Source: Oxytricha trifallax
Lineage: Eukaryota; Ciliophora; Spirotrichea; Sporadotrichida; Oxytrichidae
Direction: 5' to 3'
DNA length: 64,000 nt
NCBI GenBank assembly: GCA_000711775.1
Contig: ARYC01017123.1
Span: 62,001-126,000 of the forward strand
The notes beneath the pieces are model-generated. The model saw only the letters and a program-made list of their open reading frames with translations. It was not told the DNA's origin and did not search any database. Each line of letters opens with the position of its first letter. Position 1 is the first letter of the stretch. Shown here one piece after another: positions 34,240 through 46,559 of this stretch. Made by a program: the position numbers and the translations under genes.

Positions 34240-36620
34240 ATTTAGATATATATATATATACATATTAAAAACTTATGAATCTTCTACAAAGTTTATTAAA
34301 TCATCATCATTTATAGCTTTTCAATCTTAAGAGTTCTTGTTATTAAAATTGAATCCTTTGCTCCTCAATTCGGATTTATTATTGAAATTTAATACATTTA
34401 TTTTGTCCATTTTAAAATTCTGTACCATACTTGAATCAGAGTTATGTCCATATTATTTGTAGGATTATTATATTTTAAGTCTTAAATCCTATAATTGTTG
34501 GAAAAGCTAAATACAATTAAAAAAACATACGAGTAAAAAACTAATGACATTAGGAATCTCAGCATCACAATAAGTAATTAAACCCCAATCCCATTAAATT
34601 TTCAATCTTAAGGGTTCCAGAAAGTTAATATGTATATCAAAATAATGTAGTAATATGATATACTTATATTATTAATTCATGATTTAATATTTTTCTAATT
34701 GAAATTAATTACTTCCCTATATTGTCTAAAATGAGTTACTTCTCCTAAATTAATACGAATTTTACATAATTATTTTAGGAGTAGAATCTGAATATTGTTT
34801 TGTTCGAATTCGATTCTTTTAGTTGTTACGGTTTTTATTTTTAATAAGCTAGATAAAAAACTAATATAAAATAACTTTTTAATTTCTTATGCCATTAATT
34901 TAGTCCAAATTATTTTTTTTAGTCTGCTTTTTCAATACAAGATACTAATTTATTAGCTTTATTAATATTACTACTCAAGCCTCATAATTATGATTAAACC
35001 ATTTTAAAGGTTAGCACAAATAGTAATTATTTAATCTAATTTTTTTAATTAAAACGCAAGATTTTTTTTCTTCCGTTTTTAATTATTGTAAAGTCATTTT
35101 TATAAGAATAAATTAATAATATATATATATATATATATATACAATTCATATAAGAGTTTGAGGTTTGGATTAGTTTTCTTCAATTATTTGTTTCAGGCTT
35201 TGAAAAAGTTATAATAATCTTTTTAACAAATTTAAATGATTCATATAATGTTTCGACGATTGTCGAGGTACGTATTTCAATTTTTACAAAAGCTCCTAAA
35301 TTGTATTTTGATTCCATCTTTATTTCATCATTTTTCAGCTCATTCGATTGTTATATCGTTTGGATATCTATTTCATACAAATTTTCCTATTTATTATACT
35401 AATTATTCATAGTTAAGTTATAGCTTTTAGTTAAGCTTTTCATTGAAATTTATAAATATAAGATCTCTGGGAATTATCCTACCACCTTCTGTCATTGTAA
35501 TTCAAAGCTTCTTAAGTGAATCCTTGGAATAATTAATTTATAAATTCCTCTAATTAACTTAATTCAAGAAAATTTGTATCGAATTTTGTTTTAAATATTT
35601 GGTTTAGTTCTAATCTATTATGAATTAAATACTAATAAAACCAGGTGAAATTTCTATTTATTTTTTGGTAGCTTTTATGAATTATTACTTCCTTAATTTA
35701 TACTAATGTAAGCTGATTTTGGTTTATTTCTAACTAAAATTTGATTTTAATAATTTTATAAAATATTTGGAATATTATTTCCAAATATTTTTCTTGCATT
35801 TTTCTGGAATTTTTGATTATTATGATCCGTTTAAACTTTGTTGTAATTCATTCATGATTTCTTTTTTTATTTTACTTTGACAAATTAATAAGTTTCTCTT
35901 TTAAACATGCCTTCTTATTTAATATATTCATTATCTTAGTCATCTTATTTTCATTAGTCTTTTTAATAAGCTAATCATCATAAAAATTTAGCAGAATAAT
36001 CTGAAAGCTTCTATTTAGAATTTTATTTTAAAATTTTAGCCTTCTAAGTTATTTGTTTCTATATTTTTTTTACTCATGCTATATTTATTATTGTTTATCC
36101 CATGACTTGATTATATGGTAGTATGGATTTTTTTAATTTAAAATTATAATAAGCAGTATCTGAGTTTCTACTATTACTATCAGGAATTATCTTAGTTTTA
36201 TTCATAAATGCCTTATAATATATAACACATTCTTTTATTATTAAGTAAATGCTAAAAATAGTTCATAAAAACTAATGATATAATTACAGCTAAAACAAAC
36301 TTTTACATTTATAACAAACTCTTATAAAACAATATTTATTATAATAAACCCAATTAATTTTATATTTTTTTTTCTTTAGATTTACTAATTAAAATATTGA
36401 AAAAGATTATTCATAGTATAAAAAAATAAACATAATTATAACAATTCTATTTTTCTAATAAATAATTTCTTTATTGTATATACTAAAAGTAAGTGTCACA
36501 TAAACAAATTGTTTAAATGTTTTATTGTGAAAATTTCAAACCTATTCTTAATTTTAATTGACATAAAAGTATATAGTTTGAACAAATTTTATTTGTAATA
36601 ATTGTTTTTACCTTTGAAAC
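34240..36620. other. AT-rich stretch with an (AT)n tract
   Basis: I see no gene. A pure (AT)n microsatellite lies at 35119-35141, with smaller AT runs at 34245-34260. The rest is unremarkable AT-rich DNA. Confidence 0.45.
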
Positions 36621-36629
36621 ACAATTATA

Positions 36630-36712
36630 ATAATAATATGATCACATTGAGGTCTCTGGGGACCCCTAATCTTAAATATATGTTAATATATGTAAGGTAC
36701 TAGCCCTTTTAT
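36630..36712 (-). repeat. second retroelement-like 3' end (TAA tract plus hairpin)
   Basis: A short TAATAATAAT tract is followed by a hairpin (GGTC, six-base loop, GACC, at 36651-36664). Then comes ATATATGT-AATATATGTAAGGTACTAGCCCTTTTA, matching the unit at 18781-18900 in order and sequence. On the minus strand it follows the stop of the 36772-37212 gene by about 60 bp. It is taken as the shared 3' untranslated end of two related elements. Confidence 0.55.
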
Positions 36713-36771
36713 AGATTAGAGTGCTCTTCATTAATTTGGCACTATTTTGTTCTCTCTCTGACTATGTTTTC

Positions 36772-37212
36772 TCACTTCCTTTACTTCTTTGTGATGATTC
36801 TTGTTTTCTTGTGTTTAACATTCTTTGTTATTCTCTGTCTTAGTTTATCATAATAGGGATAAGTTCTGATATGATCTGATGAGGACATGTCATTATGTAA
36901 GAATTAGGTAAATGACTGGCTTATATGTTGCACATTACTTTAGATAGTACTACAAATATTCTAATAACCTTATTTATTATTTCCTAAATCCATTGCAAAA
37001 TCATTTTGGGTGAGTCCTGAATTTGAGTTTATATTGGAAGTTGAATTTTCATTTTTATCTTCCTATTATGTTAATAAGATTTCTAACTTATTATCAAATT
37101 CAGTTGTGGATCTGTTCAGATTGTCGACTTTTTCCAATTGAATAGGAGTTGTCAATTTTGTGTTTAGGCCTTAAAAAGATAAGTATTCCATCTCTATTCT
37201 TTTTTGTTCCAT
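36772..37212 (-). CDS. 146-residue ciliate-code protein, unassigned
   Basis: The frame runs from ATG 37212 to TGA 36772-36774, using TAA/TAG as Gln at nine or more positions. It begins MEQKRIEMEYLSFQGLNTKL, continues TTPIQLEKVDNLNRSTTEFD, has an Asn/Ser-rich middle (NENSTSNINSNSGLTQ) and ends very basic (RITKNVKHKKTRIITKKQRK). The basic tail suggests nucleic-acid binding, for instance an ORF1-type protein, but that is inference. It is the last of three consecutive minus-strand frames (37591-37701, 37226-37570, this one) and is followed by the hairpin/(TTA)n 3' end, so it is probably part of a retroelement. Confidence 0.6.
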
Positions 37213-37225
37213 AGATCTTGTTTCT

Positions 37226-37570
37226 TCATTGTTTTTGAAACACAATACTTTTTAATAAAAAAAAATTATTTATTGCTTATACATTATTATTATTAATAAT
37301 AGCTTGAAACTGTTTATCTTTAATAAACTTAATGATTTCAATAAAATTAAAAATTTTAATTTTTTACGTCTATGTTTGTTATAGTTGTAGTGGAATGTTA
37401 TAATTTAAGAACTAAAATAAATTAAGTTAGGTAATTCTTATCATATTATCATAAATTATTCTATAGGCATAAACCTTCTAAGTTTTACCTTCACCATCTA
37501 TAATTCCTTATTCATGAAGTTGCATGATTAAATCTTTGTAGTTTATCAAATTATCTATTTCGACTTTCAT
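37226..37570 (-). CDS. 114-residue ciliate-code frame, unassigned
   Basis: The frame runs from ATG 37570 to TGA 37226-37228. The first 50 residues are protein-like (MKVEIDNLINYKDLIMQLHE, then GIIDGEGKTQKVYAYRIIYD). The rest is AT-rich but still open, ending in EIIKFIKDKQFQAIINNNN-type sequence. Its stop lies 13 bp before the ATG of the downstream frame. It is likely one protein with the neighbouring frames before frameshifts or introns separated them. Confidence 0.5.
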
Positions 37571-37590
37571 TTAATTGACTTATCCTTTGT

Positions 37591-37701
37591 TCATTCAATT
37601 TCATCTATGTAGTGTCTCTTCTAAGGAAATTCTTTTGCCTCATTTTCCTTAATTTCTTCAACAGGTTATTGTCTTGATTTTTGTTTGCCACTTTGCTTCA
37701 T
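37591..37701 (-). pseudogene. 36-residue leading fragment
   Basis: ATG 37701 begins MKQSGKQKSRQQPVEEIKEN and the frame ends at TGA 37591-37593 after a charged stretch ending YIDEIE. It leads in the same strand into the 37226-37570 frame about 20 bp later. The Lys/Gln/Glu-rich composition and position suggest it is the N terminus of the same broken gene. Confidence 0.45.
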
Positions 37702-38709
37702 TAGAGAGGCAGATATCCTATTTTGTACTAAAAAGAATAATTAATGGGAACTTGTACTTACGACCAGGATTAATAATATTTTAAAGTGCTACTCAAACTC
37801 AGCTAAATATGGACTTTCATATAAATTACTAGTCAATTTTTATATTTCTCGTCATTTTAATTTAGCATCCTAAATCATGAGAAGCAGTTCTTCCTAATCT
37901 AATAATTATAAAACGTCAATGATCTATCTCTTACCGAGATGCAATTATTCTCATTAGCTTGGTAACATTTAAGTAATTCAATTTAATTTTATTGAAAAAT
38001 AAAACCTAATTAAAGAAAAAACTTTTGATAAATACAACTGCTGAAATTACAACGTTATTCCGTTTTAAGTACGAGAATCATGGTCTTGCAAAGTCTTAAT
38101 CATTATTATAATTATATTATTTTATAAAAATAGTTTAAATAATTTTTGAAAAATAATAGAATTTTTACTGTGAACGAAATTTAACTTTTTATAAAAGAAT
38201 AATTCCACCAAAATCATAATTAATTGTTGATTAACTATTATAATATTGTTTTTTAAAAAAGAAATTTAATTTGAGAAAGACATATTAAAATTAGTGTTGC
38301 TAAATATAACATTTGACAGTCCAGAATCTATAAAAATAATCTTTATTAATTCGAGCAAATTGTGATTAAATAAAATTCTAAGAAAAAAATTAAAATATGT
38401 TTTACAAAAGAATTAGGTTGCCATATTTAATTTCAAAAAACTTAACAATTTACAAGTGTTGATTGATAAAAGCTAAAAAATGAAAAGTAAAAAATTTATA
38501 GAATAAAAATAATACAGTAGAATTTCTGATGTTGATTGAATTAAATGCTAAAGTAAAATAAAAAAATCATTTTCAATAAATTAGGAGTCAATCACAAATT
38601 TAGTTTGTAAATTATCTAAAATCAATTATTATAATCATAAAGTTTCATGAGTTTATTGATTTAAGGGGGCTGATTTCTAATTTAAATGCATAAAAATTTA
38701 AATAAGTTT
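37702..38709. other. AT-rich stretch, nothing seen
   Basis: I see no gene, RNA or repeat here. Confidence 0.4.
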
Positions 38710-39312
38710 ATGTCATTTTTGAATTACTTAATAAAATAATAAACTGACTCACATTCAGAAACTGAGCAATTAAGAGAGAAAAATTAATCAAGGAAATAAG
38801 AATTTATTTGCAATTAAATATGAGAGGTACTAAGAAAAAAAACAATTATATTAGAGTCAGTTAAAAATATTAAATTTCAAATGTCTATAGATTTTGAGAA
38901 TAGAAATTGCAAAAAATAAAATTAGAAAAACCATAAAGTAGAATAAGTTGATTTTTATAAGAAATTTTACATTCTAGTAATGAGTACAAACAATAATGAG
39001 AGGATTATCCTAACCAGTCATTTTGCAGCTCAGATATATACTGATTATAGTTTTTATGATTAAAATAAATAAATATGAGAGCAGCATTTAATTAAAAATG
39101 AAGCCATGAGGACTTGTAGTTGTAAAAATTATCGAGTCTTTAAATAAGGATTTGCAGAGTAAATTTTATATCTGGGATATCTAAAAGCGGAGACGTTAAA
39201 TACCAGCTTAACATTTGGAAATCAGAAACTTAGAGTATTTTAAACTTAATCTATGCAAATATCCTTACAGTACTATACAAAAATAAATAAGAAGAGTGGT
39301 TTTAATGCTTGA
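38710..39312 (+). pseudogene. 200-codon gene-like frame with two internal TGAs
   Basis: The frame starts at ATG 38710 (MSFLNYLIKQQ) and ends at TGA 39310-39312. Internal TGAs lie about 40 codons in and at 39076-39078, both followed by GAG. Protein-like stretches are TDSHSETEQLREKNQSRKQE, SIDFENRNCKKQNQKNHKVE, MSTNNNERIILTSHFAAQIY, NEAMRTCSCKNYRVFKQGFA and YLGYLKAETLNTSLTFGNQK. The unbroken frame with consistent composition over 600 bp is unusual here. A CSC motif is present but no known domain was recognised. It is either a recently inactivated gene or one whose TGAs lie in short introns; I could not place such introns. Confidence 0.5.
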
Positions 39313-40055
39313 TAATGGCACATATCATCGAAATTTGTAACTTTTAAGGAAATTAAGATTACTCTAATAAAACATACTCTAATTGGGTACTTATCATTTG
39401 AAATGTTAACAATAGATAAGCTTTTTTTTCTTTAGTTTTTAAAAATGAAGTTTATATTTAAAAACCAGATTTTTATTTAAATTATCCCTAAATGATTGGA
39501 GAAAAATGCAGAAAATTATAACATAAAAGGTTTCTAGGGATTTCATCTATCTTCTAACTAAAAATCTCAAATAACTGAACTTTCAATTAACTAGATTGAG
39601 ACTAAATATAATATGAATCGCTAACATAAACACAAGTATAATTTATTAATTATTTATAAATCACAACTCTTTGTACTATCCTTTTAATTTTGTAAATATG
39701 GTTTCAAGAGTCAATCTAATGTCAATATATTATCTAAATAAACATTCTTAGTTCGATTTTTATCCTTTTAAAATTTACAGGAGCCTATAATCAAAATTAA
39801 AGTCAACTTATATTGTCAATCCTTCTTTAATTTTTTCTGATAAAAATTATGGCATTCTGTAAAAATATTTAAGTTATAATATTATTTTGAGTCCATTGCT
39901 AAGTTATGTCAACTTAGCAATGGATATATAAAACCCTATCAATATTATTTTTAAGATAATTTTGGATTATAATAAATTTACTGAAAAATATCATGTATAA
40001 GCTCATTCTTAAATTTATTTATTTTATAATTATAAATTTAATAATATTGTATTGA
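39313..40055. other. AT-rich stretch, nothing seen
   Basis: I see no supportable feature. A short inverted pair (GACTTTAATT-type and TTGCTAAGTT/AACTTAGCAA near 39895-39925) is a small hairpin only. Confidence 0.35.
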
Positions 40056-40330
40056 ATATTTCATTTTTTACCGTCTTGCCTTCTCCGCACCTCTTTTTAA
40101 TTTTCACTTCTAAAAATCAATAAATTATATCCAATTCATTATCATTCTGTTTGATGACTTGCAGTTCATTTCTTAGATCATTAACCAAATCCTCTTAGTT
40201 TATTAGCTTTACTTAATTAAATTAGAGATTTCGTATACTTTTAATTCCTTGAGTGGATGTGCTATTCTACTATCTAAATTAAATTCTTCAATTTCCTATT
40301 TCAGTTTCTTGAATTACTATACTAAAAAAT
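40056..40330 (-). pseudogene. coiled-coil protein remnant
   Basis: On the minus strand one frame reads KKLKQEIEEFNLDSRIAHPL then KELKVYEISNLIKQSQQTKR. About 100 bp further on, another frame reads DLVNDLRNELQVIKQNDNEL, DIIY, TGA, FLEVKIKKRCGEGKTVKN. The heptad spacing of Leu/Ile with Glu/Lys suggests a coiled coil. At least one frameshift and one TGA break it. The family is not recognised. Confidence 0.5.
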
Positions 40331-43300
40331 TCGATACTATGTAAAACAAAATTATTAAATAAAACAGCTATTTTAAACAGATAAATCGATGGGTATAAAT
40401 TGGGAAACTTATGGATTAATTCCTCAGAGTGACCTAATTTTTAAACAATTAGTAAAATATACAAAATAATTTAACAATAAATTATCTTTAAAATATTAAT
40501 TTGAGCATTTCATGTCTTCTTATTCTACTAATAATTTTCTATATAAATATTATTTTTATTAATTTTTTATAACAAACTGTATCGTATAAACCATCATCAT
40601 AGACGTTTGAAGTTTAAAATAAAAAAATACTTTTAACATTTCCTCAGCATACTACTTTACCCAAAAGAATTGAGTGATTTTTATTTAACTATTAAAATTT
40701 TAAATTAACCTCTCGTATTATTATATATTTTAATTTCTTTTAGATTTATTGTATCTAAATAGAATTTTAGAAACATATTCTAAGTATCCTAAAATGAATT
40801 TTTTTTGGATAAAAATATTTATTAGAACAACTCATAAATCACATACTATACTTATTGGATTATTATATTTCTTTATAGAACTAGCAAAAGTGCAAAAAAG
40901 ATAATATGAATCCTTAATATATATTAAGCTTAATTAAAAGGATTGCAGATAATCAATTGTGCCGCTTTAAAATTTTTAAAGGAAGTCAAAAAATTATTTA
41001 AATATAAATTAATTTATCTATATTTATAATTATTTTGTCTAAATTGAAATATCTGTATAACAAAGAAAAAATTGTTTAATTTAATGGTTTATTATGAAAT
41101 TTATAATTAAATAATATTTTAAATATGTAGTTTCGAAAAGGATATTTAAAATAGCAATTTTTATATAAGTGAATATAACTTAGTGCTATCAAAATAACCT
41201 TTATTTTATTCTGAAAAATACTAGGATTACACCTAATTAAAAAAGTTTTATACCAGAGCTGTTTGTGTAAGTAATAAATAATTATTATATATAAATTTAG
41301 TTAGATATAAATTTTTAATTTAATTACAGTTAATAAGATTTGAAACTATATCCAGAATGTCTAAATTTTCTCAGGTTATCACTAATTAATTTTCCTGAAG
41401 CTATGTCTTTTGTAATAAAAATGTGGTCTCTTGCAAATAATTCTATTATTTTGATATTGGAATTATTGCTTTTTGTATGACTAAGCTAATTTGGCTTTTT
41501 TGATCCCTCTCCTCTCTTAGCTTTGATAATATTTGAGTAAGCACTAGGAAAAATGTCGATTATTTTTCTTCATTTTTGCCTAAGAACACATTTTTTAATA
41601 AGGGAGCCTAAGCATTCTATCTAAAACTTAAATTTGTAATTAATACATTTGGTATTCCCTTAAAAGTTTAAATAAAAAAACTAGTTTTTTTATTCCTAAA
41701 ATTGTCTATATTTGAAGCGTCATAGTTCGTTTAAATAACTGAAGGATTTTTTTGAATTTAAGTTTTATATTCAGTATTTTAATAAGCATATTATTTCTTT
41801 TCTTATTTGCAAATTTTTTATAGCTTTGTTTCTTTGAAGTCAATTGATTTTAATCTAAATTTCTAATTAGTTTTTACTTTTAATTTAAGAATATTAATTA
41901 TCTTTCAATACTCTTGCACCAATTCCAGAAATTCATTTACTATAACTATCCTTTACTTGCCCAAATAGAACTTTATTCTGTAAAATTCCTTGTTTTTTAA
42001 GTTGTTGTAGATTTAGTGAGGCTTAGAAGAAAAAAAATCTAACAAATAAAGTCGGTGTTTAATTGCATTTAATTAAACTGAAATATTGAGATTAAGAATA
42101 AAATTAATAATATTAGTTGAGATATTGTTAATTCCTTGTAAACCAAAATTAAATTATAAAAAAATTAAAAACAAGTAAAAATTAAATCTATCTTAAAATC
42201 TTGATATAATACAGTTATTTAATAAAGAGCATTCATTGATTTAAGATTTTTATTTTTACTATTTAAAAAAGGGTTATAAGAGTTTTTTCAATTGTGTGTT
42301 TAAGTACCAACCCTATATATTTATTTCAAAACTTTGTACGGTAAACCATTTTCGTTACTTATTGAGTAATACTTCCATATTTTTTTAAATAAATTTTTAT
42401 ATGTCTTTTATATTATTTCTTTATTAAGACTTTATCAAAAAAGTGGCAACTATTGATTATAGTTGATAGATATTTAAATAAATTTTATCAGTTTTTAAAT
42501 AAAAAACTTCTTTTAAGTTAGTCTCTCTATTTCGTATAAAAACAAAATAAGGTTGCTGGCATTTAATTAGAAAAATTTGAAAGTTCAATGAAGGAAAACT
42601 ATATCTGATACTTTTAATTTTTCATTCGATTTGCTGTTTAATAAATTAAATTATAAACATTTTAATAATCACAATTTTGAATACTCTTGGTCTTTATAGC
42701 TAACCTCATATTTACAAATTAATATGAAAATAATGGTATTAATATTTAAATTTTAGAACTAAAAATAAAAAATAAATACAATTTAAAATCCCAAAAATCT
42801 AGAACAACATAATTTTAAACTTTTTTGTTCAAATTTTTCTCCCTAAAACACCTAAAAGATTCATATTCTATTGGGCAACATAATTATGAAAAAATTGAGT
42901 TACTACACATATAATTTAAATTCTTTCAAAAAAAATCTAATAATTATAAATACTTAAATAATCAAAGTTAGAAAGGTGAGAAATATTACTAACATAAACA
43001 AAATTTATTATAGGCAATATTATATATTGAAGAGCCTATAAATTATCAAAATTTTACATAAAATATGAATAAATTATAAAATTAATAAGATATCTCAATA
43101 TAAAATCTGACGAGCATGTGTTGCAGCTACTAAAATTAAGTAATTTGTTATTAATAAAAACCTAAAATAGAGGAATAATTAAAAATGAATAAATAGATTA
43201 CTTGATGAGTTAATAATTACTTTGAGATATACACAACTTATCAGATGAAGTTTGAATTAGATATCTAAAAATATTCCAACAGCTTTTAGCATTTTTATAA

Positions 43301-43760
43301 ATAATGGTATTTTTATTTAAATAGGTCAAGAAGATTTATTATCTTTCAAATAATATATAATATAATTTTAAAAATAGAGGATTCTTCTCGTAAGGAATTC
43401 AATAATAAAGATAATATATCTTGAAAGCAGTAAGTCTCCAACGGATACTCCCAAAAATATAGGGGTTATTTATATAATTTTTATATATATTTATCTTCAA
43501 TATTAAGGTTTAAATTTATCATCTTTTATCAGCAACTGTTTTTATCAGTGATGAACAAGGAATAGACAGCTTTTCAATAATATTTTTGTAAATAAATAAA
43601 AGTTGCATTATTTATCATTTAAATTGTTTAAAACTATTAAAAAAAGGAGATCTATTTATTTATAGACATTAAATATCTATATATATTCACAAATAAAAAG
43701 AAGTGGTAAGTCATTCAAAAAAATTTGAATTGCCATTATATATTATGCCACCTATTCAAT
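40331..43760. other. AT-rich stretch, nothing seen
   Basis: I found no coding, RNA or repeat signal beyond simple AT-rich runs. Confidence 0.4.
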
Positions 43761-43881
43761 TAATACCGCAGTATTGAAGTTTCATTTTCGATAATTTATC
43801 GATATAATAGATTTACTATATAATTTTGTAATAATGTCAATTTGTATTAGATAATTAAATAAAAAGATTAATAATAAAAAT

Positions 43882-44079
43882 ATGTCTGATCAGGAGGTGT
43901 AGTGTTATTTCATTGAAAATTTAGTTACAAAAAACAAATCTAACAAATTTTTTACAAAGGTCCTAGATCCTTTGAAAGGCTTATGCGAGCAAGATTCAAC
44001 TGAAGACCAATAAAAAGAAAAGAAAAATTACAAACATCTTATTGGAGGTAAAATTGAAAATGAATGGAGAATTAATTGA
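43882..44079 (+). CDS. 65-residue MSDQ protein of a small repeat family
   Basis: ATG 43882 to TGA 44077-44079 gives a charged 65-residue protein: MSDQEVQCYFIENLVTKNK, then FFTKVLDPLKGLCEQDS, EKKNYKHLIGG and a short tail. In-frame TAG and TAA are read as Gln. The DNA is related to the insert nested in the LINE at 22177-22575 (same start codon context and a shared internal segment), so this is a dispersed element. GTAAAATTG...TTTTAG just before the end (about 44048-44086) could be an intron; splicing would extend the frame past 44500. No motif was recognised. Confidence 0.55.
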
Positions 44080-44086
44080 GCTTTTA

Positions 44087-45370
44087 GGAAGATTTCCATT
44101 GTTCATTATTTCTATTCACTCTATCAAATATAAGATGAAATTTTTGATAAAAATTTTTGAAGAATTATAATAATATTTGAGATAAATTACAAACTTTATA
44201 AAGTAGATGATGCATTAATTAAATATATATAGATAAATAATTATTTAAATTAGCTTAAGTTAATTAATTATTGCTTAGTTTTCTAAACAAATCATTCATA
44301 AATCTTAATATATACTTAAGACTATTCCCTTTATTAAATTATAAAAGATATAGTTTATATTCAATAGTGCTTCTATAATTATTAAAGGCATGCCATTTAT
44401 AAAAGTAGTAATAAATATTAAAATTCAAAACGTTATAGAACAATGTTATTAGTACCTTTATTTACAGCTAATTTGTGGATAATAAAAATTTATTACATCA
44501 GTTCATGATTATTATCACTCCATTCATACTTATTGATAAGTCTATTTTCTATTTAGAACTAATAAGAATCTACAAAGAATCTCAAGATTCCTTAACTAAC
44601 TAAATATTTCATTTTTATAATTCTTATAATATGTTAAGTACAATAAGCTAATTAAACTTAATCGCTCATGAACAATAATAAATTATGCATTTAATAATAT
44701 ATATTTATGATTACTTTTTATGGTTGTGTTATGTAATTAAAATATAAAGTTATTAAATTACTTTGCTTAGATTTCTTAATTTAAATTTGTATAAAAAACA
44801 TTAGAAAAAATGGGTTTTTTATAATACTTTAGAGATTTAAATGATCTCTCTCTCTGTAAAATTTTTAACGAAAACCTACAAGAATGATTATTATAATTAT
44901 TTAATTATTGATTCAATTTAAATTTCAGCTTATTAAAAAAATTTATTGTTTTTATCTATAAAAGTCATACTTTAAAATTTGCAGTAAAAAGACTATTAGA
45001 ATTGTAAGAGATTCAATATTAACAATTAAAAAAAATAAATAATAAATTTAAACATAATATAAAATGATGAGAGACTTTAATGATAGTTATTTTTATTCAT
45101 GATTATAAGTACGTTTTAAAATAATCAATTATATTAAGCTCAAATATATAACTTGTATTTTTTTAATTTACTTTTGTCGGTTTATTAACTTGCTTGTAAT
45201 AGTTCCTGATAATGAATATATGAATATATTTATATCATTCTACTGGTAATTTCCTATCTACAGATTTAAATTGAATGCTTAAAAATAACTTTATAATTAA
45301 CTTGTAAGTTAAAAGTATCATTTAATTTTTAGTCTATTGGCGTTTTGCATATGAATATACTTTAAGCTTA
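44087..45370. other. AT-rich stretch, nothing certain
   Basis: Apart from the open frame that would continue the MSDQ protein after splicing (to about 44535, low-complexity), I see no gene or repeat. Confidence 0.35.
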
Positions 45371-45371
45371 G

Positions 45372-45650
45372 TCAATCCTTTACCTTATGACTATATATAT
45401 TTATGATTTGTAAATTTTTATAAATTATTTACAATAAAAATGTTCTTCTTAAATAGCTTAGTAAATATATTTTTTGAATGGTATTTATTGCTCGTTGCTG
45501 AGGGTAGTCTACTAATTCTAGAATACTTAGCCTCGTCTGACTTTTTATTAATTAATGAATATATTCAGGTTCTAGTTTTTCAACCATTATTTAAAAGAAA
45601 TCTCACTCCAGCAATTTTTTTGGATCATTGTAAAAATTCATGTATCTCAT
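45372..45650 (-). pseudogene. short charged frame with one TGA, unassigned
   Basis: On the minus strand, ATG 45650 begins MRYMNFYNDPKKLLE, then TGA, then from ATG 45587 MVEKLEPEYIHQLIKSQTRL, SILELVDYPQQRAINTIQKI and YLLSYLRRTFLL, ending at TGA 45372-45374. The charged and Gln-rich composition is typical of the ciliate-code proteins here. A 79-codon plus-strand ATG frame (45440-45679) covers the same DNA and is Leu/Phe-rich. The overlap means only one can be real and I favour the minus strand, weakly. Confidence 0.35.
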
Positions 45651-45679
45651 TCATGTTTGGTCTCATTTACTTAGTTTAA

Positions 45680-46555
45680 TATATTAATTTTTTTATATGA
45701 ATTTAGAATAGTAAAAAACTTCGATATTTTAATTTATTAATAATTTTTAGCCTAACAAAAAATCCCTTTTAAATCCCATTGATGTATTATTTTAGCCTGG
45801 AACGTTAGATCTCACTTTATAAAAAATGTTTTATTTAATAATTACAATTATATTTGATGAACCTATACCAGTATCTTTTGTTTATAATTTGTCCTCAACA
45901 ATCTAGCATCTGCATTTTATTTATTGCTTGTCTGCGCTTAAGTGTTTATTCAATTTAAAAATTAATGGTTTAATTCTAATAGAAATAAATTTTTAATAGA
46001 TTATAGTTTATGATCATTTAATTATAGCCAAATTTTTATTGAACACTATTATCAAAATTACTAACTTATTGATCAACTTCAAAGAATCCTATACCATTAA
46101 ATCTTCTAACTATAATTTGATTACTTCTCTATAGAATTTATAAAACAATAAAATTCTTATTATTAATTCTTTACCATAACCTAAACTACCTGTTCTTTTA
46201 AATTTTATGTATTATTACTAAGTGACTAGATTGAAAAAAATCTCAATTATATCATTTTTTGGACTAATTCTAAAATAAGTATGTGAATAAACTAATTTAT
46301 CAACATAAAAATCTCAGAAATTGAAAAAAATACATAGGGGACAGCAATTATCTCGCAGGACTTAATTTCAATAATTGTCTATTGATAAATCAAATTTAAT
46401 AAAAAAAATTAAAGTCAACATTTAAATTGATTATTATTTAACCCGAGAAATATTGATCTATTAAATAAAAGAATTCAAAAATTTGAAAAAAAATATATTA
46501 ATACAGGTGCAAAAGAGTAAATTATTTAATTGTCATAATTACTCAGGAATTAGAC
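45680..46555. other. AT-rich stretch, nothing seen
   Basis: I see no gene, RNA or repeat here. Confidence 0.4.
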
Positions 46556-46559
46556 ATTT

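Noticed and set aside
35119..35141. (AT)n tract as a regulatory or recombination site
   Set aside because: It is a simple microsatellite, expected by chance in this composition; a similar tract occurs at 49286-49312.
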